From: FEN-1191 sp964528845
GTDB taxonomy: Bacteria > Pseudomonadota > Gammaproteobacteria > Steroidobacterales > Steroidobacteraceae
NCBI GenBank assembly: GCA_964528845.1
Contig: CAZGVE010000027.1
Span: 1-43,397, forward strand
Length of the DNA: 43,397 bases
Reading direction: 5' to 3'
Positions 7,166-15,155 of the stretch are shown here, piece after piece; position 1 is the first letter of the stretch; each line of letters opens with the position of its first letter. The notes under the pieces are model-generated. The model saw nothing but the letters and a program-made list of their open reading frames with translations. It searched no databases and had not been told where the DNA came from. The position numbers were made by a program, and so were the translations under genes.

Positions 7166-9271
7166 ATGAACGAGCGCTCGAACCCGCCGCACAACCGCCT
7201 CGGGGACGAACCGGGCGCATACCTGCGCGCGCACGCGGGCAATCCTGTGGACTGGTATCCGTGGAGCTCGGAGGCGCTCGAACAGGCACGCGTCACGGAC
7301 AAACCGATCCTGCTGTCGATCGGTTACGCCGCCTGCCACTGGTGCCACGTGATGGCGCGCGAGTCCTTCGAGGACCTTGCCACGGCGGCGGTGATGAATG
7401 CGCTGTTCGTGAATATCAAGGTCGATCGCGAGGAGCGTCCCGACCTCGACCGCCTGTACCAGCTCGCGCAGCAGATGCTCACCGGCCGAGGCGGAGGCTG
7501 GCCGCTGACGATGTTCCTGCTCCCCGGCGACCAGCGACCCTTCTTTGGCGGCACCTATTTCCCGCCGGTGGCACGCTTCGGCCTGCCCGCATTCCGCGAC
7601 CTGCTGCAGCAGGTCGCGGCCTACTACCGCAGCCATAGGCAGCAGCTGCGGGCCAGTGCGCAGCAGGTCGTGGCCGCACTCGGGGATCTGAACCCGGCCG
7701 TGCAGGACCCGCGCGCCCTGGATGCCGGTCCGCTGCATGCGGCGCGCGCGCGGCTCGCACAGCGCTTCGATCGCGAATACGGCGGCTTCGGCGCGGCTCC
7801 GAAGTTCCCGCACCCGGCTGCAATCGCGCGGCTGCTGCGCGACTGGTACCGGAGCGCCGGCACCGCCGAGCCGGATCTGCAGGCGCTGTTCATGGCCGGA
7901 CTCACGCTCACGCGCATGGCGGAGGGTGGGCTGTTCGATCAGCTCGGGGGCGGATTCTTCCGCTACTCGGTCGACCAGCGCTGGGAGATCCCGCACTTCG
8001 AGAAGATGCTGTGCGACAACGCGCAGCTGCTGCGGGTGTACGCCGAAGCCGCCGCCGCGACCGGCGAGCCGCTGTTCGCCGCCACCGCGCACGACACTGC
8101 GCAATGGATGCTGCGCGAGCTGCGCGCTGCCGACGGCGCGTTCTGCTGCAGTTTGGATGCCGACTCCGGCGGCCACGAGGGGGCCTATTACCTCTGGTCC
8201 GCCGGGGAGGTGCGTGCCGCGCTCCCGCCGCTGCAGGGCAGCGCCTTCGCCGCCCGCTTCGGCCTGGAGACCCCAGCGAACTTCGAGGCCCGGTGGCATC
8301 TGCGGGTGGTGGCCGGCCCGGCGCAGATCGCACCGGCGCTGCAATGCACGCCAGACGCGCTGCAGCAGGCGCTCACGCAGGCACAGCGCACACTGCTGGC
8401 GCTGCGCGCCACGCGCACGCCGCCCGCCCGGGACGACAAGGTGCTATGCAGCTGGAATGCGCTCGCGATCGCGGCGCTCGCCAGCGCCGCGCGCCTGCTC
8501 TCGCACCCGCCCTTTGGAGCAGCGGCGTCCCAGGCGCTCGCCGTGCTGCGGCGCGTGCACTGGCGCGACGGCCGGCTGCTCGCCTGCAGCTCCGGAGGCC
8601 ACGCGCGCCTCGGCGCCTATCTGGATGACCACGCATTCCTGCTCGATGCACTGCTCGAACTCGCCACGCTGCGCTTCGACGCGGCCGAGCTGCAGTGGGC
8701 GATCGCACTCGCGGAGCTGATGCTGCGCCATTTCGAGGATCACGCGGCGGGCGGGTTCTACTTCACAGCCGACGATCACGAGACATTGATCGCGCGTCCG
8801 AAGTGCTTCAGTGACGACGCTCTGCCGTCAGGCAACGCGCTCGCGGCCCGTTCACTGCTGCGTCTCGGGCTGTTGCTGGGCGAGACGCGCTATCTGGATG
8901 CTGCGCAGCGCACCCTGCAGGCGTGCTGGCCGGCGCTGCAGCAGTACCCGGACGCGCACACGAGCATGCTGCTCGCGCTGGAGGACTGGCTCGACCCGCC
9001 ACAGCTGGTGCTGCTGCGCGGTCCGCCGGCGGACATCGAGGCGTGGCGCGCGCTGCTCGGCGCGGGATTCGCGCCGCGCAGCTGGATTCTCGCCGTGCCC
9101 GCGGACGCAGCGGAGCTGCCTGCCGCCATCGCGTCCCGTCTCGCGGGCGATGCGCCGCGCGCATGGCTGTGCCGGGGCAGTACCTGCTCGGCGCCCATCG
9201 ATTCGCTCGAGGAACTGCTGGCCGCGCTGCGCACGCCGCCGCCCTCCCTGCCTGCCGAGCCCGCTCCCTGA
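7166..9271 (+). CDS. Thioredoxin-domain protein of the DUF255/YyaL (SPATA20-like) family
   Basis: The protein has 701 residues. The N-terminal 150 residues form a thioredoxin-like domain starting HAGNPVDWYPW and containing the CHWCH motif (C57, C60) in GYAACHWCHVMARESF, then WPLTMFLLPGDQRPFFGGTYFP. The rest is an (alpha/alpha)-barrel of the six-hairpin type, with FDQLGGGFFRYSVDQRW, PHFEKMLCDNAQLL, LDADSGGHEGAYYLW and DDKVLCSWNAL. The family is widespread from bacteria to mammals, and its biochemical function is not settled. There is no signal peptide, so it is probably cytoplasmic. It is the first gene of a plus-strand run with the small gene at 9374. Confidence 0.9.
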   Translation: MNERSNPPHNRLGDEPGAYLRAHAGNPVDWYPWSSEALEQARVTDKPILLSIGYAACHWCHVMARESFEDLATAAVMNALFVNIKVDREERPDLDRLYQLAQQMLTGRGGGWPLTMFLLPGDQRPFFGGTYFPPVARFGLPAFRDLLQQVAAYYRSHRQQLRASAQQVVAALGDLNPAVQDPRALDAGPLHAARARLAQRFDREYGGFGAAPKFPHPAAIARLLRDWYRSAGTAEPDLQALFMAGLTLTRMAEGGLFDQLGGGFFRYSVDQRWEIPHFEKMLCDNAQLLRVYAEAAAATGEPLFAATAHDTAQWMLRELRAADGAFCCSLDADSGGHEGAYYLWSAGEVRAALPPLQGSAFAARFGLETPANFEARWHLRVVAGPAQIAPALQCTPDALQQALTQAQRTLLALRATRTPPARDDKVLCSWNALAIAALASAARLLSHPPFGAAASQALAVLRRVHWRDGRLLACSSGGHARLGAYLDDHAFLLDALLELATLRFDAAELQWAIALAELMLRHFEDHAAGGFYFTADDHETLIARPKCFSDDALPSGNALAARSLLRLGLLLGETRYLDAAQRTLQACWPALQQYPDAHTSMLLALEDWLDPPQLVLLRGPPADIEAWRALLGAGFAPRSWILAVPADAAELPAAIASRLAGDAPRAWLCRGSTCSAPIDSLEELLAALRTPPPSLPAEPAP

Positions 9272-9373
9272 GGGCTTAGGGCCTGCGCCGGGATGCTACG
9301 CACTCCCGCGTACAGACAGCGCCGGCAATGCCGGGCACTATGTGCGCCAGGGCTGCACACCCGGGGAAGCATT

Positions 9374-9772
9374 ATGAGCGAGCATTATCACGCGATCGTT
9401 TGGATCGACCACCGCGACGCGCGGATCTTTCACTTCAACGAGGCCGATGCCGAGCGGGTCGTGGTCCACTCCCACCTCTCGGGTCGGCACCTGCAGCACA
9501 AGGCGAATACCACCGGCAGTGGACATCGTGGTGTCGACCGGGAGTTCCTGGAACGGGTATCGGCGGAGCTCACGCACACCGGTGCGATCCTGATCACGGG
9601 GCCCGCGAACGCCAAGCTCGAGCTGCGCAATTTCCTGACCGAGCACCACCCCGACCTCGCCCAGCGCATCTCCGGCGTCGAGCCGCTCGACCACCCGGGC
9701 GACGGCGAACTGCTGGCCCTCGCGCGCCGGTTCTTCAAGGCGGATGACCGCATGCATCCGCAGACCCACTGA
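9374..9772 (+). CDS. Small eRF1/Pelota-domain-like protein ('translational machinery protein')
   Basis: The protein has 132 residues. It begins YHAIVWIDHRDARIFHF, an opening strand typical of bacterial relatives of archaeo-eukaryotic release-factor domains. It also contains a His-rich segment (SHLSGRHLQHK), GVDREFLERVSAEL, the strongly conserved AILITGPANAKLELRNFL and ISGVEPLDHPGDGELLALARRFFK. Such proteins are usually annotated as 'translational machinery protein', and a role in translation rescue or RNA binding is inference. The ATG at 9374 is preceded by GGGGAAG at usable spacing. The frame stays open about 80 bases upstream, but that part lacks family character. Confidence 0.75.
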   Translation: MSEHYHAIVWIDHRDARIFHFNEADAERVVVHSHLSGRHLQHKANTTGSGHRGVDREFLERVSAELTHTGAILITGPANAKLELRNFLTEHHPDLAQRISGVEPLDHPGDGELLALARRFFKADDRMHPQTH

Positions 9773-9828
9773 GCAGCGCGCCCGGGCACGGCGCGGCCGC
9801 CGGCCTCGCAGGGCCCCGTCGGCGCGTA

Positions 9829-11112
9829 GTGCTGGCAACAGTCGGCACGCTCGGGGACCTGTATCCGTTCATCGCACTGGCGCGCGCACTGCAGGCGCGG
9901 GAGCTGCGTCCGCTGCTCGCCTGTGCCGAGGAATACCGCGGGTACGCGCTCGCTGCCGGCATCGACTTCCAGCCGCTGCGCCCGAGCCACCGCGATCTCG
10001 AGCGCGACACCGGGCTCGCGCGCGCGGAGCTGACGCGCACAGCGATCCGGCGGCCCGACTTCCTGTTCCGTGCGCTGGTGCTGCCTTACCTGCGCGCCGC
10101 ATACGAGGATATGGACGGGCTGTGCGCGAATGCCGATCTGGTGCTGACCAGCAGCCTCGCATTCGGCGCCCGGCTCGCGGCCGAGCGTCGCGGCGTCCCG
10201 TGGATCGGCGTCGTGCTGCAGCCCTTCATGTTCCTCTCGGCCCACGATCCGCCGGTCCTGCAACGCGCCGAGTGGCTCAGCGGCCTGATGCGCGCAGCCG
10301 GTCCGCGCGCGGCCGCGCTGCTGCTGCACGCGCTCAAGGCCGCATCTGCGCCGCTGTTCGCGCAGGTGAACACCCTGCGCCGCGAGCTGGCACTGCCCCG
10401 CTCGCGCGCCCACCCGCTGTTCGCGGGACAGTTCGGTGCGCAGGGCGCGATCGGGCTGTACTCAGCGCTGCTTGGCGCCCCGCAGCCCGACCACCCGTCA
10501 CCGTGCTCGATCGTCGGCTTCGCGCGCATCAGCGAGACCGCGGATCACAGCGTCGCCCCCGACCCGCGGCTCGAGGCGTTCCTGCGTGCGGGCGAGCCAC
10601 CGCTGGTGTTCACGCTCGGCAGCCTCATTGTCGGCAGCCCAGGCTCGTTCTACCGGGAGAGCCTCGCCGCGGCGCGCTTAGCGGGACGCCGCGCGGTGCT
10701 GCTGGTAGGCGATGAGGCGATCGCGCGGGACGGCGTGCACGAACTGGGCATCGACGCGGCGGATGCTCTGATCTGCGGCTTCGTGCCGCATGCGCGGCTG
10801 TTCCCGCATGCCGCCCTCATCGTGCACCATGGCGGCATCGGCACACTCGCGCAGGCGCTGTGCGCCGGCCGTCCGCAACTGATCGTGCCGTTCTTCGCTG
10901 ACCAGCTCGACAATGCCGCGCGTGCCGAACGCCTCGGTGTCGCGCGCGTGCTGAGCCCGGTACAGTACCGCGCGCGGCGCGCGCGACGGGAGTTCGAGCT
11001 GCTGCTGCGCGATCGACGCTACGCAGATCGCGCGGCCGGGGTAGGCCGCCGGGTCGCGGCCGAGGACGGCGCCGGCGCCGCCGCCCAGCTGATCAGTGCA
11101 CGCCTCGCGTGA
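9829..11112 (+). CDS. Glycosyltransferase, GT1/GT28-like (UDP-glucosyl/rhamnosyltransferase type)
   Basis: The product is 427 residues from GTG. The N-terminal LATVGTLGDLYPFIALARAL is the acceptor-domain loop of macrolide, flavonoid and sterol glycosyltransferases. The C-terminal domain carries FTLGSLIVGSPGSFY, ICGFVPHARLFPHAALIVHHGGIGT and CAGRPQLIVPFFADQLDNA, the nucleotide-sugar binding region. The frame is open upstream to 9769 without an ATG, so the start is uncertain; GTG at 9829 gives the usual family N-terminus. The acceptor cannot be predicted. The neighbouring lipid operon makes a lipid or sterol acceptor worth considering. The last 20 bases overlap the convergent reductase gene. 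Confidence 0.82.
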   Translation: MLATVGTLGDLYPFIALARALQARELRPLLACAEEYRGYALAAGIDFQPLRPSHRDLERDTGLARAELTRTAIRRPDFLFRALVLPYLRAAYEDMDGLCANADLVLTSSLAFGARLAAERRGVPWIGVVLQPFMFLSAHDPPVLQRAEWLSGLMRAAGPRAAALLLHALKAASAPLFAQVNTLRRELALPRSRAHPLFAGQFGAQGAIGLYSALLGAPQPDHPSPCSIVGFARISETADHSVAPDPRLEAFLRAGEPPLVFTLGSLIVGSPGSFYRESLAAARLAGRRAVLLVGDEAIARDGVHELGIDAADALICGFVPHARLFPHAALIVHHGGIGTLAQALCAGRPQLIVPFFADQLDNAARAERLGVARVLSPVQYRARRARREFELLLRDRRYADRAAGVGRRVAAEDGAGAAAQLISARLA

Positions 11113-12070
11113 AGGCCCAGTCCATCCAGCGGCTCATCAGGCCACCGCCGAGACTGGTGCCGGTCACCGCGTGCAGGTCGAAGGCGCTGCCCTGCACGAT
11201 CGCATCGGCCGCGCGCTGTCCGCTGCGGATCGCCGGCCCGATGCCCTCGCACAGATCACGCGTCGCCAGTCCCGCCGCGTCCCCGGTCAGGAACGCCCCG
11301 CCGGAGCGCACCGCCTCCACCGGACCGCGCACGTAGTAGCTGTAGCCACCGGGCGTATCGGGCACGCGCACGCCGAAGCGCCGCTCCAGCGCGACCAGCA
11401 GCCGCCGCCAGTGCTGGTGCAGGTCCTCGCCCCGATCTTTCAGCCGTCGCGCCATCGCACCGATGCCGACATTGAGCCAGCCCCGCGCCTTGGGCACGTA
11501 CCAGCTGTAGCCGGGCAGCCCGGCCTGGAAGAACCACAGGTGGCAGTCCGGGTCCTGCCAATCGCACTCGAATTCGAGTTCGAGCGTCACGGTCTGCAGC
11601 GCGCGCACGCGCGGCGCGGATTCACGGAACAGTGCGCGCTGCACCGGACAGGAGGTGCCACCGGCGCCGATCAGGTAGCGGCAGCGGAACTCCCCGTCGA
11701 TCACGAAAGCATCGCCGTCGCGCTCGATCTGGCGCACGTTGTGCTGCACGGTGCGCGCACCCGAGCGCTCGAGCAGCCAGGCGTCGAACTCGAACCGCCG
11801 GATCGAGTGCTGCAGCGCTGTCACGGGCAGATGCAGCGCCTTGAGATGAAAATGCAGGCGCCGGAAGCTCAGGAAGCCGTGCGGATAGTCTGCCGGGTCA
11901 AGTGCCAGATCCTGCAGCACCTCGGGCGTGATCCAGCCGGCGCACAGCTTGGGCCGCGGGAAGCGCTCGCGGTCGAGTACCAGCACGTCCACGCCCGCAC
12001 GCACCAGGCGCTGCGCGGCAGCGGACCCTGCCGGCCCCCCGCCGACCACGATGACCTCGGCGCTGTGCAT
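11093..12070 (-). CDS. FAD-dependent oxidoreductase, geranylgeranyl reductase-like
   Basis: The protein has 325 residues. An N-terminal dinucleotide fold, VIVVGGGPAGSAAAQRL (GxGxxG at about 10-15), is followed by DRERFPRPKLCAGWI, the motif of the geranylgeranyl/digeranylgeranyl reductase family with its typical PxxKxCGG-like loop. A second FAD segment, GGAFLTGDAAGLATRDLCEGIGPAI, lies near residues 265-290. The family reduces isoprenoid or lipid double bonds or hydroxylates them. It ends the operon started by the desaturase, 11 bases after cfa, so an unsaturated or methylated acyl chain is a plausible substrate (inference). The frame stays open far upstream, but that extension is cfa read in another frame. 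Confidence 0.8.
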   Translation of the reverse strand: MHSAEVIVVGGGPAGSAAAQRLVRAGVDVLVLDRERFPRPKLCAGWITPEVLQDLALDPADYPHGFLSFRRLHFHLKALHLPVTALQHSIRRFEFDAWLLERSGARTVQHNVRQIERDGDAFVIDGEFRCRYLIGAGGTSCPVQRALFRESAPRVRALQTVTLELEFECDWQDPDCHLWFFQAGLPGYSWYVPKARGWLNVGIGAMARRLKDRGEDLHQHWRRLLVALERRFGVRVPDTPGGYSYYVRGPVEAVRSGGAFLTGDAAGLATRDLCEGIGPAIRSGQRAADAIVQGSAFDLHAVTGTSLGGGLMSRWMDWAFTRGVH

Positions 12071-12081
12071 GCCCTGCCGCG

Positions 12082-13344
12082 TCAGCGCGGGTACATGAAC
12101 TCGCGCGTGAGTGGCAGGTCGTTGTTCTGCGTCGTCGAGAACAGCACCTGGAACAGCTGCAGCGTGCCGGTCTGGAACGCAGCCAGCGACCCGGCGAGGT
12201 ACAGGCGCCACTTGCGCACGAAAATGTCGTCGAACATCGCCCGCACCCGGGGCACGGCCGCCTCGTACAACTCCAGCCAGTGATGCAGCGTTCGGGCGTA
12301 GTGCAGCCGCAGATTCTCGACGTCGAGCACCGACAGGTCGGAGGGCTCGAAGATGTCCATCATCTCGGCGAGGGAGGGTGGATAGGCTCCCGGGAAGATG
12401 CGCTGTTCGACCCAGGGGTGCAGCGGGGCCGGCCAGTTCCGGCCGATCGAATGGATCAGCCCGCGGCCAGCGGGGTTGAGCGAGCGGCGCGCGATCTGGC
12501 CGAATTCGCGGTAATTCTCCGGCCCGACGTGCTCGAGCATCCCGACCGAGACGAACACGTCGTAGCGGCCGGTGATGTTGCGGTAGTCGTCCTCGACGAA
12601 CTCGACCCGGTCGGAAAGTCCCCGCTCCGCGAGCCGGCTGCGCGCGTAGGCGATCTGCTCGCGCGAGATGTTGAAGGCGCGGACCTTGGCGCCGTAGTGC
12701 TGCGCCATGTGCAGTGCCAGGCTGCCCCAGCCGCAGCCGGCCTCGACGACGGTGTCGCCGGCGCGCAGCCGCAGCTTGCGGCATACGTGGTCCATCTTCG
12801 CCAGCTGCGCCTGATCGAGACTCGCCGATTCGGTCGGGTAGTAGGCACAGGTGTAGGCCATGGTCTGCCCGAGCCAGAGCGAATAGAAATCGTTGCCGAT
12901 GTCATAGTGGCGGTGAATATTGTCGCGCGAGCCGGCGAGCGTGTTGCGGCGCGGGCTGGGCGCACGGCGCCTGCTCGTGGCCACCTGGGCCGGGCCACCC
13001 TGCATTTCATTGAGGTACAGCAGGTCCAGGAACTGCACGATGTCGCAGTCGAGCTCGACCCGGCCGGCGCTATAGGCATCCCCCAGCGTGACGTGCGGGT
13101 TGCGCAGCAGGTTCCAGAGCATGCGGCGGTCGGCCAGGCGGACGTGCGCGATCGGCTTGCGCGCGCGCGGGGCGACCCGCTCGCCCGACCAGTCCAGTAA
13201 GAACTCGATCGGCGGCTCGTGCATCGCGCGCAGCACACGCTGCAGCAGGCGCGCCTCCCACTTGCCGCCGGTGCCGGTGTGCGTCGCAGGCACGCCGCCC
13301 GCGGTGCTGTCGATGTTCTGCGATTCGGAGGCAATATTGTCCAT
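12082..13344 (-). CDS. cfa: Cyclopropane-fatty-acyl-phospholipid synthase family methyltransferase
   Basis: The product has 420 residues. The N-terminal domain (about 30-120) resembles the lipid-binding domain of Cfa. The methyltransferase domain contains DNIHRHYDIGNDFYSLWL, MAYTCAYY with C166, the SAM motif EAGCGWGSLALHMA, VSVGMLEHVGPENY with E271, GLIHSIG with H298 and Y349. These match the C139, E239, H266 and Y317 bicarbonate-pocket residues of E. coli Cfa. The cysteine equivalent to E. coli C354 is replaced (FPGAYPPS). It transfers a methylene from SAM to a cis double bond of phospholipid acyl chains; other outcomes such as methylation are possible within the family. The ATG has GAGGAGAG upstream. 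It lies between the desaturase and the reductase. Confidence 0.88.
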   Translation of the reverse strand: MDNIASESQNIDSTAGGVPATHTGTGGKWEARLLQRVLRAMHEPPIEFLLDWSGERVAPRARKPIAHVRLADRRMLWNLLRNPHVTLGDAYSAGRVELDCDIVQFLDLLYLNEMQGGPAQVATSRRRAPSPRRNTLAGSRDNIHRHYDIGNDFYSLWLGQTMAYTCAYYPTESASLDQAQLAKMDHVCRKLRLRAGDTVVEAGCGWGSLALHMAQHYGAKVRAFNISREQIAYARSRLAERGLSDRVEFVEDDYRNITGRYDVFVSVGMLEHVGPENYREFGQIARRSLNPAGRGLIHSIGRNWPAPLHPWVEQRIFPGAYPPSLAEMMDIFEPSDLSVLDVENLRLHYARTLHHWLELYEAAVPRVRAMFDDIFVRKWRLYLAGSLAAFQTGTLQLFQVLFSTTQNNDLPLTREFMYPR

Positions 13345-13442
13345 TGAAATGCTCTCCTCGCCGGTCCCCGGCCCCGGCAGTCAATCGAAGCCCGCACCGG
13401 CCCCCTGGAGCCGGAGTGGGCGGCGAACTGAAGCGCGCGGGA

Positions 13443-14582
13443 CTAGCCGAGCTGCGCCTGCAGCAGGCGCATCCGCCGGTACTGCTGCTGCAGCCCGCGT
13501 TCGAGTTCGTGGAACCGCGCCTGGAGGGCGGAGCGTTCCCAACGTTCGAGCATCGCGCGTCGCGTCTGCGCGAACCACTGTTCGCGCAGCGAAGTCCAGT
13601 CTGCCACAGCGGCGCAGAAGGCGGCATATTCCTCGGCGACTCGTGCCCGCAGTTCCTCGACCTGGGCGCGTCCCGACTGCCGTGCCAGCTGCGTCTCGGC
13701 ACGCCGGAACTGGCGCTCGAGCATCGAGCGCTGGATGCGGAACCAGGGCACCCGCTTGAGGTTCCGGGCCATGCCGACCCAGCTCATCAGGCTGATGAAC
13801 CACTTGGAAGGATCGAACTGCCACCAGCGCACACCGTTGCGGAAATCATGCGCGAACATGTGGTGGAAATTGTGATAGCCCTCGCCGTACGTCAGCAGCG
13901 CGATCACGCCATTGTCGCGCGCGGTGTTCTCGTCCGTGTAGGGCTGTGCGCCCCACATGTGCGCCAGCGAATTGATGAAGAAGGTGAAATGATGGCTCAC
14001 GACCAGGCGCAGCACTCCGGCCAGCAGGAACGTCCCGATCAGGTCGCCGTCGAGCGCACCGATCAGCAGCGGCAGCCCGAAGTTCATGCCCAGCGCGAGG
14101 GGCAGATAGTGCTTCTGCTGCCAGGCGACCAGCGGATCGCGCTCCAGGTCCCGGACGAGCCCCAGATCAACGTCGCTGCTCGGGTAGCTGCGCAGCATCC
14201 AGCCGATATGCGAGAACCAGAACCCGCGCAGCGCGCAGTAGGGGTCGCGCTCCGGATTGTCGATGTGGCGATGATGATCGCGGTGGTTGGCACTCCAGAT
14301 CAGCGCGCTGTTCTGCAGCGCCATGGCGCCAAACAGCAGGTACGCGACCTTGAGCAGCGGATGGGCATCGTAGGTCGCATGCGCCCACAGGCGGTGGTAG
14401 CCGCAGGTGATCGCCATGCCGTTGGCACCGAGCAGCAGCACGAACCAGATCCAGGAGACGGCGTGGTAGCCATGGGTCAACCCGTACCACGGAACGGCCA
14501 GCACCGCGACGGCAAAGGTCAGCGAGAACATCAGTGTCGTGGCCCAGTTCAGCGGCGCCGACGGGACGGGCAGTGATCTCAA
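13443..14582 (-). CDS. Acyl-CoA/acyl-lipid delta-9 desaturase
   Basis: The protein has 379 residues. Four hydrophobic spans surround the three histidine boxes of the membrane di-iron desaturases: HRLWAH (63-68), HRDHHRH (100-106) and HNFHH (237-241, in YGEGYHNFHHMFAHDFRNG). Residues about 290-379 form a highly charged helical, probably coiled-coil extension of unknown role. The enzyme introduces the double bond that the following cfa-type enzyme would use. The start is TTG at 14582, supported by an AAGGAG Shine-Dalgarno six bases upstream; no ATG is available at the right place. It opens a three-gene operon with cfa (98-base gap) and the FAD reductase. Confidence 0.9.
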   Translation of the reverse strand: MRSLPVPSAPLNWATTLMFSLTFAVAVLAVPWYGLTHGYHAVSWIWFVLLLGANGMAITCGYHRLWAHATYDAHPLLKVAYLLFGAMALQNSALIWSANHRDHHRHIDNPERDPYCALRGFWFSHIGWMLRSYPSSDVDLGLVRDLERDPLVAWQQKHYLPLALGMNFGLPLLIGALDGDLIGTFLLAGVLRLVVSHHFTFFINSLAHMWGAQPYTDENTARDNGVIALLTYGEGYHNFHHMFAHDFRNGVRWWQFDPSKWFISLMSWVGMARNLKRVPWFRIQRSMLERQFRRAETQLARQSGRAQVEELRARVAEEYAAFCAAVADWTSLREQWFAQTRRAMLERWERSALQARFHELERGLQQQYRRMRLLQAQLG

Positions 14583-14689
14583 AGCGATCTCCTTCAGATG
14601 GTTACGTCACCCGCACACCGCAGGCGGCGAGTCTATGGGCTCGCGACCATTCACAATGACACGTCAGGGCATACTTTTCACTAAGCCAG

Positions 14690-14710
14690 TTCAAATATCC
14701 AGTCGTTGAA
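14690..14710. promoter_or_regulatory. Inverted repeat TTCAA-N11-TTGAA in the desaturase upstream region
   Basis: The arms at 14690-14694 and 14706-14710 are exact complements around an 11-base spacer. They lie in the 222-base divergent spacer between the desaturase and the zinc-ribbon gene, which is AT-richer than its surroundings. It could be an operator for a fatty-acid-responsive repressor, but five-base arms can arise by chance. The rest of the spacer shows no RNA gene. Confidence 0.25.
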
Positions 14711-14804
14711 TACACGAATGGTGCGCCGCATCAATATCAGTGCGCTGCCCTGTGCAAGGCACTACATACAGTGGAAGATATCTGCGGCGGAACGGAGATT
14801 CGAT

Positions 14805-15134
14805 ATGGCCATGATCCGGTGTGGCGAGTGTGGACGCGCGATCAGCGACCGCGCGTCCCATTGCGTCGGCTGCGGTGCTCCGACGACGAAGCTCTCAGGC
14901 GTCGACTGGGTTCCGCAGCGCTCGACCAGTCCGATGCCGAGTCCACGGCAGCTGTGGCTGCGCGGCACGCTGGCGACTGGCATGCTGGTGGGCGGGGCCT
15001 TCTGGGCGGGCGCGGTCGACCACCGTCCCGGAGGTGGGCGCGTCGGCGTGACGCTCGCGGCGCTGCTCCTGGTGATCGGACTGTGCGGGCTGGTCGTCAC
15101 CCTGCTGCAGGGTGTCGCACTGCGCAGCAAGTAG
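14805..15134 (+). CDS. Small zinc-ribbon membrane protein
   Basis: The protein has 109 residues. It starts with a four-cysteine zinc ribbon (C6, C9, C20, C23; MIRCGECGRAISDRASHCVGCG), followed by a short linker and two hydrophobic segments (about 50-66 and 80-103) that should span the inner membrane. The function is not recognised. Zinc-ribbon plus membrane-span proteins of this kind are common and mostly uncharacterised. The ATG at 14805 has GGAG seven bases upstream. An extension to 14706 is open but lacks conservation signs. It is a lone plus-strand gene whose 3' end faces the decarboxylase. Confidence 0.7.
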   Translation: MAMIRCGECGRAISDRASHCVGCGAPTTKLSGVDWVPQRSTSPMPSPRQLWLRGTLATGMLVGGAFWAGAVDHRPGGGRVGVTLAALLLVIGLCGLVVTLLQGVALRSK

Positions 15135-15155
15135 CGGCCTGCAGGCGCTCTGGCC

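Noticed and set aside
11093..12784. A longer 563-residue version of the FAD reductase
   Set aside because: The extra N-terminus is cfa read in another frame; the flavoprotein fold starts precisely at the ATG at 12070.
14706..14804. N-terminal extension of the zinc-ribbon protein
   Set aside because: The ATG at 14805 has a good ribosome site and gives the expected ribbon start. The extension overlaps the AT-rich regulatory spacer.
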